Positions 56,877-64,000 of a DNA stretch of 64,000 bases are shown in pieces. The stretch is taken from positions 47,989,290-48,053,289 of the forward strand of contig NC_053039.3 of NCBI RefSeq assembly GCF_002575655.3, in the 5' to 3' direction. A program made the translations under genes and the position numbers. The stretch is from Aegilops tauschii subsp. strangulata. Its lineage: Eukaryota; Streptophyta; Magnoliopsida; Poales; Poaceae. A model generated the notes under the pieces. That model saw only the letters and a list, made by a program, of their open reading frames with translations, was not told the DNA's origin and searched no databases. The stretch's first letter is position 1; the number at the start of each line of letters is the position of its first letter.

Positions 56877-59800
56877 AATAGCTCGCGTTGTTGCTTCCCT
56901 GTGTTTATTTTTGATATGTTCCTAGAGAAAAATTATGTTGAAAGATGTTAGTAGCAAAGATGCGGATTGGATCCGTGATCTGAGGATTATGCTCATTGCT
57001 GCACAGAAAAATTATGTCCTTGATGCACCGCTAGGTGACAGACCTATTGCAGGAGCAGATGCAGACGTTATGAACGTTTGGCTAGCTCAATATGATGACT
57101 ACTTGATAGTTTAGTGCACCATGCTTAACGGCTTAGAATCGGGACTTCAAAGACGTTTTGAACGTCATGGACCATATAAGATGTTCCAGGAGTTGAAGTT
57201 AATATTTCAAGAAAATACCCGAGTTGAGAGATATGAAGTCTCCAACAAGTTCTATAGCTAAAAGATGGAGGAGAATCGCTCAACTAGTGAGCATGTGCTC
57301 AGATTGTCTGGGTACTACAATCGCTTGAATCAAGTGGGAGTTAATCTTCCAGATAAAATAGTGATTGACAGAATTCTCTAGTCACCATCACCAAGTTAGT
57401 AGAACTTCGTGATGAACTACAGTATGCAAGGGATGACGAAAGTAATTCCCGAGCTCTTCGTGATGCTGAAATCGACGAAGGTAGAAATCAAGAAAAACAT
57501 CAAGTGTTGATGGTTGACGAGACCACTAGTTTCAAGAAAAGGGCAAAGGGAAGAAGGGGAACTTCAAAAAGAACGGCAAGCAAGTTGCTACTCAAGTGAA
57601 GAAGCCCAAGTCTGTACCTAAGCCTGAGACTAAGTGCTTCTACTGCAAAAGGGACTGGTCACTGAAAGCGGAACTACCCCAACTATTTGGTGGATAAGAA
57701 GGATGGCAAAGTGAACAAAGGTATATTGGATATACATGTTATTGATGTGTACTTTACTAGTGTTTATAGCAACCCCTCGGTATTTGATACTGGTTCAGTT
57801 GCTAAAGTAGTAACTCGAATCGGGAGTTGCAGAATAAACAGAGACTACTAAAAGGCGAGGTGACGATGTGTGTTGGAAGTAGTTCCAAGATTGATATGAT
57901 CATCATCGCACACTCCCTATACTTTCGGGATTAATGTTGAAACTAAATAAGTGTTATTTGGTGTTTGCGTTGAGCATGAATATGATTTGATCATGTTATT
58001 GCAATACGGTTATTCATTTAAGTTAGAGAACAATTGTTGTTCTGTTTACATGAATAAAAACCTTCTATGGTCATACACACCAACGAAAATGGTTTGTTGG
58101 ATCTCGATCGTAGTGATACACATATTCATAATATTGAAGCCAAAAGATGCAAAGTTAATAATGATAGTGCAACTTATTTGTGGCACTGCCGTTTAGGTCA
58201 TATTGGTGTAAAGCGCATGAAGAAACTCCATACTGATGGGATTTTGGAATCACTTGATTATGAATCACTTGATGCTTGCGAACCGTGCCTCATGGGCAAG
58301 ATGACTAAAACGCCGTTCTCCGGAACTATGGAGAGAGCAATAGATTTGTTGGAAATCATACATACAGATGTATGTGGTCCGATGAATATTGAGGCTGATA
58401 GCAGGTATCATTATTTTTTGACCTTCATAGATGATTTGAGCATATATGGGTATATCTGCTTAATGAAACAGAAGTCTGAAACATTTGAAAAGTTCATATA
58501 ATTTCAGAGTGAAGCGGAAAATCATCGTAACAAGAAAATAAAGTTTCTACGATCTAATCGTGGAGAAGAGTATTTGAGTTACGAGTTTGGCCTTCAGTTA
58601 AAACAATGTGAAATAGTTTCACTACTCACGCCACCTGGAACACCACGGTGTAATGGTGTGTCCGAACATCGTAACCGTACTTTATTAGATATGGTGCGAT
58701 ATATGATGTCTCTTACCGATCTACCACTATCGTTTTGGGGTTATGCATTAGAGACAGCTGCATTCACGTTAAATAGGGCACCATCAAAATCCGTTAAGAC
58801 GACGCCTTATGAACTGTGGTTTAGCAAGAAACCAAAGTTGTCGTTTCTTAAAAGTTTGGGGTTGCGATGCTTATGTGAAAAGGTTTCATCCTGATAAGCT
58901 CAAACCCAAATCGGAGAAATGTGTCTTCATAGGATACCCAAAGGAGACAGTTGGGTACACCTTCTATCACAGATCCGAAGGCAAGACATTCGTTGCTAAG
59001 AATGGATCCTTTCCAGAGAAGGAGTTTCTCTCGAAAGAAGTGAGTGGGAGGAAAGTAGAACTTGATGAGGTAACTGTAACTGCTCCCTTATTGGAAAGTA
59101 GTTCATCACAGAAATCTGTTCCTGTGACTCCTACACCAATTAGTGAGGAAGTTAATGATGATGATGTAACTTCAGATCAAGTTACTACCAAACCTCGTAG
59201 GTAAACCAGAGTAAGATCCGCACCAGAGTGGTACGGTAATCCTGTTCTGGAGGTTATGTTACTAGACCATGACAAACCTACGAACTATGAAGAAGCGATG
59301 GTGAGCCCAGATTCCGCAAAATGGCTTGAGGCCATGAAATCTGAGATGGGATCCATGTATGAGAACAAAGTATGGACTTTGGTTGACTTGCCCAATGATC
59401 GGCAAGCCATTGAGAATAAATGGATCTTCAAGAGGAAGACGGACGCTGATAGCAGTGTTACTATCTACAAAGCTAGAATTGTCGCAAAAAGGTTTTCGAC
59501 AAGTTCAAAGTGTTGACTACGATGAGAGCATCTCACTCGTATCTATGCTTAAGTCTGTCTGAATCATGTTAGCAATTGCCGCATTTTATGAAATATGGCA
59601 AATGGATAAACAAAACTGCATTCCTTAATGCATTTATTAAAGAAGAGTTGTATATGATGCACCCAGGAGGTTTTGTCAATCCTAAAGGTGCTAACAAAAT
59701 ATGCAAGCTCCAGCGATCCATCTATGGACTGGTGCAAGCATCTCGGAGTTGGAATATACACTTTGATAAGTTGATCAAAGGATATAGTTTTATACAGACT

Positions 59801-60541
59801 TGCGGTTACAGCATTTCTGATAAGTATATGTGAATGACATATTGTTGATCGGAAATAATGTAGAATTATTCTGTAAAGCATAAAGGAGTGTTTTGAAATG
59901 AGTTTTTCAAGGAAAGACCTCAGTGAAGCTGCTTACATATTGAGCATCAAGATCTATAGAGATAGATGAAGACGCTTGATAAGTTTTTCAATGAGTACAT
60001 ACCTTAACAAGATTTTGAAATAGTTCAAAATAGAACAGTCAAAGAAAGAGTTCTTGCCTGTGTTACAAGGTGTGAAATTGAGTAAAGACTCAAAGCCCGA
60101 CCACGGCAAAAGATAGAAAGAGAATGAAAGTCATTCCCTATGCCTTGGCCATAGGTTCTATAAAGTATGCCATGCTGTGTACCAGATCTATTGTATACCC
60201 TACACTGATTTTGGCAAGGGAGTACAATAGTGATCTAGGAGTAGATCACTGGACAGCGGTCAAAATTATCCTTAGTGGAATAAGGATATGTTTCTCGATT
60301 ATGGAAGTGACAAAAGGTTCATCGTAAAGGGTTACGTCGATGCAAGTTTTGACACTAATCTAGATGACTCTAAGTCTCGATCTAGATACATATTGAAAGT
60401 GGGAGAAATTAGCTAAGAGTAGCTCCGTGCAGAGCGTTGTAAACTTAGAAATTTGCAAAATACTTACGGATCTGAATGTGACAGACCCGTTGACTAAAAT
60501 TATCTCACAATCAAAACATGATCACACCTTAGTACTCTTTA
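56877..60541 (+). pseudogene. A3 gag-pol polyprotein pseudogene
   Basis: The start codon is lost (ATA GCT CGC where A2 has ATG GCC CGT, 56878). Gag has many stops and frame breaks and its zinc knuckle is disrupted. The best preserved parts are the integrase zinc region and first catalytic Asp (I-H-T-D-V-C-G-P, 58067-58501), integrase core (58574-58894), the integrase-RT linker (58809-59204) and the start of RT (59256-59516). The RT active site is broken: Y-V-D-D has become a Y-V-N-D with a frame change near 59828. RNase H is mostly deleted between about 60360 and 60450. The gene has been dead for longer than that of A2. Confidence 0.88.
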
Positions 60542-60713
60542 GGTGTTAATCACATAGCGATGTGAACTAGATTATTGACTCTAGTAAACCCTTTGAGTGT
60601 TGGTCACATAGAGATGTGAACTATGGGTGTTAATCACATGGTGATGTGAATTATTGATGTTAAATCACATGGTGATGTGAACTAGATTATTGACTCTAGT
60701 GCAAGTGGGAGAC
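60542..60713 (+). repeat. A3 3' untranslated repeats and polypurine tract
   Basis: Four imperfect copies of GTTAATCACATGGTGATGTGAA lie at 60544, 60598, 60629 and 60659, interleaved with two copies of CTAGATTATTGACTCTAGT. Each unit contains the near-palindrome TCACATGGTGATGTGA. The polypurine tract AAGTGGGAGAC precedes the LTR. Confidence 0.85.
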
Positions 60714-62407
60714 TGAAGGAAATATGCCCTAGAGGCAATAATAAAGTATTATATATTTCCTTATATCATGATAAATGTTTATTATTCATGCTAGAATTGT
60801 ATTAACCGGAAACATAATACATGTGTGAATACATAGACAAACAGAGTGTCACTAGTATGCCTCTACTTGACTAACTCGTTAATCAAAGATGGTTATGTTT
60901 CCTAACCATAAACATGAGTTGTCATTTGATTAACGGGATCATCTCATTAGGAGAATGACGTGATTGACTTGACCCATTCCGTTAGCTTAGCACCCGATCG
61001 TTTAGTATGTTGCTATTGCTTTCTTCATGACTTATACATGTTCCTATGACTATGAGATTATGCAACTCTCGTTTACCGGAGGAACACTTTGTGTGCTACC
61101 AAACGTCACAACGTAAATGGGTGATTATAAAGGTGCTCTACAGGTGTCTCCAAAGGTACTTGTTGGGTTGGCGTATTTCGAGATTAGGATTTGTCACTCC
61201 AATTGTCAGAGAGGTATCTCTGGGCCCATTCGGTAATGCACATCACTATAAGCCTTGCAAGCATTGTGACTAATGAGTTAGTTGCAGGATGATGTATTAC
61301 GGAACGAGTAAAGAGACTTGCCGGTAACGAGATTGAACTAGGTATCGAGATACCGACGATCAAATCTCGGGCAAGTAACATACCGGTGACAAAGGGAACA
61401 ACGTATGTTGTTATGCGGTCTGACCGATAAAGATCTTCGTAGAATATGTGGGAGCCAATATGGGCATCCAGGTCCCGCTATTGGTTATTGATCGGAGACG
61501 TGTCTCGGTCATGTCTACATAGTTCTCGAACCCGTAGGGTCCGCACGCTTAACGTTACGATGACAGTTTTATTGAGTTTTGATGTACCGAAGGAGTTCGG
61601 AGTCCCGGATGAGATCGGGGATATGACGAGGAGTCTCGAAATGGTCGAGGCGTAAAGATCGATATATTGGACGACTATATTCGGACTTCGGAAAGGTTCC
61701 GAGTGATTCGGGTATTTTTCGGAGTACCGGAGAGTTACGGGAATTCGTATTGGGCCTTAATGGGCCATACGGGAAAGGAGAGAAAGGCCTCAAAAGGTGG
61801 CCGCACCCCTCCCCATGGTCTGGTCCGAATTGGACTAGGGAAGGGGGTGCACCCTTCCTTCTTTCTCCTTCCCCCTTCCCTTCTCCTACTCCCACAAGGA
61901 AAGGAGGAGGGAGTAGGACTCCCCCCTATGGCGCGCCTCTCCCCTTGGCCGGCTGCCTCCCCCTTGCTCCTTTATATACGGGGGTAGGGGGCACCCCAGA
62001 GACACAACAATTGATCCTTGAGATCTCTTAGCCGTGTGCGGTGCCCCCCTCCACCATATTACACCTCGATAATACCGTTGCGGAGCTTAGGCGAAGCCCG
62101 GCGTCGGTGGAACATCATCATCGTCACCACGCCGTCGTGCTGACGAAACTCTCCCTCAACACTGGGCTGGATCGGAGTTCGAGGGACGTCATCGAGCTGA
62201 ACGTGTGTAGAACTCGGAGGTGCCGTACGTTCGGTACTTGATCGGTCGGATCGTGAAGACGTACGACTACATCAACCGCGTTGTGATAACGCTTCCGCTG
62301 TCGGTCTACGAGGGTACGTGGACAACACTCTCCCCTCTCGTTGCTATGCATCACCATGATCTTGCGTGTGCGTAGGAAATTTTTTGAAATTACTACGTTC
62401 CCCAGCA
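60714..62407 (+). repeat. A3 3' LTR (1,694 bp)
   Basis: It begins TGAAGGAAATATGCCC and ends GTTCCCCAGCA. Relative to the 5' LTR it lacks one arm of the hairpin upstream of the TATA box (around 61905-61912). Confidence 0.92.
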
Positions 62408-62412
62408 GTGCG

Positions 62413-62527
62413 GGTAGCAGCGAATTAGCGCCGCCTCTTCCATCCTCAGCCGCCAGCTCGCCGACCGCCCTCTCCATCCCCGGCCTCGATCTTGCCAGCA
62501 CCCGCCCACTCCATCCCCGTCCACGAT
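62413..62527 (-). pseudogene. BUB1/MAD3-family (BMF1-like) exon relic, upstream part
   Basis: On the minus strand the frame that joins 53876 across A3 can be followed back to an ATG at 62477 (M-E-R-A-V-G-E-L-A-A-E-D), and remains open further to the edge of the next retroelement at 62528. The segment is rich in Gly, Ala and Arg and carries no motif itself; it is linked to the downstream part by the continuous frame and by the A3 target duplication. Whether 62477 is the true start cannot be told. Confidence 0.42.
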
Positions 62528-64000
62528 TGTGACGCCCCCGATTTGACCGTACACTAATCATGCACGCAAATGTGTACGATCAAGATCAGGGACTCACGGG
62601 AAGATATCACAACACAACTCTACAACATAAATAAGTCATACAAGCATCATAATACAAGCCAAGGGCCTCGAGGGCTCGAATACAAGTGCTCGATCATAGA
62701 CGAGTCAGCGGAAGCAACAATATCTGAGTACAGACATAAGTTAAACAAGTTTGCCTTAAGAAGGCTAGCACAAAAGTAGCAACGATCGAAAAGGCAAGGC
62801 CTCCTGCCTGGGACCTCCTAACTACTCCTCGAAGCCGAACTCCATGTAGAATCATCCTCGGGATCTCTAGCTCCTGGACTCCAGCATCTGGTTGCGACAA
62901 CCAGGTATAGAAAGGGGAAAAGAGGGAGAAAAGCAACCGTGAGTACTCATCCAAAGTACTCGCAAGCAAGGAGCTACACTACATATGCATGGGTATATGT
63001 GTAAAGGACCATATCGGTGGACTGAACTGCAGAATGCCAGAATAAGAGGGGGATAGCTAATCCTGTCGAAGACTACGCTTCTGGCCACCTCCATCTTGCA
63101 GCATGTAGGAGAGAGTAGATTGTAAGTTCACCAAGTAGCATCGCATAGCATAATCCTACCCGGCGATCCCCTCCTCGTCGCCCTGTTAGAGAGCGATCAC
63201 CGGGTTGTATCTGGCACTTGGAAGGGTGTATTTTATTCAGTATCCGGTTCTAGTTGTCATAAGGTCAAGGTACAACTCCGGGTCGTCCTTTTACCGAGGG
63301 ACACGGCTATTCGAATAGATAAACTTCCCTGCAGGGGTGCACCACATAACCCAACACGCTCGATCCCATTTGGCCGGACACACTTTTCTGGGTCATGCCC
63401 GGCCGCGGAAGATCAACACGTCGCAGCCCCACCTAGGCTCAACAGAGTGGTCAACACGCCAGTCTAAATCCTATGCGCGCAGGGGTCTGGGCCCATCGCC
63501 CATTGCACACCTGCATGTTGCGTGCGCGGCCGGAAGCAGACCTAGCCTAGTAGGCGTTCCAGTCCAATCCGGCGCGCGTCGCTCCGTCGCTGACGTCAAG
63601 AAGAGCTTCGGCTGATACCACGACGTCGGGATACCCATAACTACTCCCGAGTAGATGGTTAGTGCGTATAGACCAAATGGCCAGACTCAGATCAAATACC
63701 CAGAACTCGTTAAGCGTGTTATTTATCCGCGAACGCCGACCAGGGCCAGGCCCACCTCTCTCCTAGGTGGTCTCAACCTGCCCTGTCGCTCCGCCATAAA
63801 GTAACAGTCGGGGGCCGTCAGGAACCCAGGCCCACCTCTACCGGGATGAAGCCACCTGTCCTTTCAGCCCCCTTATCAGAATCACTTGCGGGTACTCCTC
63901 GAGCCGACCCGACTTTAGTCACCACATGTGTCATGTATATAATGTATATAGTGTATACCCATGATCACCTCCCGAAGTGATCACGGCCCAATAGTATAGC
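62528..64000. mobile_element. Start of an LTR-retroelement-like repeat that continues beyond the window
   Basis: A sharp change occurs at 62528 with TGTGACGCCCCCGATT, a plausible LTR end. The following 1.47 kb has no supported gene; it resembles a common Triticeae repeat by wording (long GC-moderate sequence with GGGCCCATCGCCC and a palindromic GTGATCAC-type end near 63961-63988), but I cannot name it or give its orientation or second end. Confidence 0.45.

Larger units (their letters stand above)
53877..62407 (+). mobile_element. Full-length Angela/WIS/BARE1-type copia retrotransposon A3
   Basis: The element has LTRs at 53877-55584 and 60714-62407, a mutated primer site (TGGCATCCAAGCCTGG, 55586), a long leader and a heavily decayed gag-pol region. 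The target duplication is GCGCG (53872-53876) against GTGCG (62408-62412). It inserted into a GC-rich minus-strand exon relic. Its LTRs differ clearly in detail from those of A2, so it belongs to another subgroup. Confidence 0.92.

Noticed and set aside
53872..62412. The mismatched A3 target duplication (GCGCG and GTGCG) as evidence that A3 is chimeric
   Set aside because: One C-to-T type change is expected with age, the two flanks continue one reading frame, and both LTRs belong to the same subgroup.
1..64000. A novel defence, biosynthetic or signalling gene cluster
   Set aside because: Every long supported frame belongs to a transposable element or a short relic; no set of neighbouring host genes exists in the window.

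Overview
This window looks like intergenic DNA from a large, repeat-rich grass genome of the Triticeae (wheat, Aegilops, rye or barley group). The reasons are a layered stack of nested transposons; three copies of a copia element whose roughly 1.7-kb LTRs begin TGAAGGAAATATGCCC, which I recognise as the BARE1/WIS/Angela group; an Athila-type gypsy element with a TGGCGCC primer site; a CACTA element with CACTAGTAGAAAA ends; and Stowaway-type MITEs. I found no intact host gene, no tRNA or rRNA gene and no CRISPR array.

Layout from left to right. 1-299 is the edge of an LTR element that interrupts Angela copy A1 (300-5336, minus strand). A1 and Angela copy A2 (7624-16306, plus strand, TSD CGGAC) both sit inside an older copia element, C1, whose remains are 5337-7623, 16312-17233 and a short 3' LTR at 17234-17400. 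17401-18772 is a spacer with three MITE-like units. A CACTA element spans 18773-41173 (TSD CCT) and itself split a small Stowaway-like MITE. Inside the CACTA is an Athila-type gag-protease element without polymerase (23288-36698), and inside that is a very young copia element (28798-33945, TSD ATATC) with a nearly open 1,463-codon gag-pol reading frame. The order of insertion is therefore MITE, CACTA, gypsy, copia.

The right part (41174-64000) is a patchwork: a non-LTR-type insert with a 13-bp TSD and poly-A tail (42089-42732), a long-armed fold-back MITE (43389-43814), a diverged tandem duplication (44803-46998 and 47318-49058) whose second copy holds a PIF/Harbinger-like element with TSD TAA, a MITE built around 31-bp palindromic repeats (49489-49893), a solo LTR (52245-53169, TSD AATAC), and Angela copy A3 (53877-62407). 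A3 lies inside a degenerate minus-strand exon that resembles the N-terminal region of plant BUB1/MAD3-family (BMF1-like) spindle-checkpoint proteins. 62528-64000 starts another retroelement-like repeat that runs out of the window.

Almost all coding sequence is transposon-derived and broken. The retroelement gag-pol frames carry many stops, often of the CAG-to-TAG and CGA-to-TGA kind expected from decay of methylated cytosines. I see no convincing new biological system. The most informative signals are an LTR that appears to have swallowed its own primer-site neighbourhood, a conserved hairpin upstream of the TATA box in the Angela LTRs, the tandem duplication with an empty-site insertion, and the checkpoint-gene relic.
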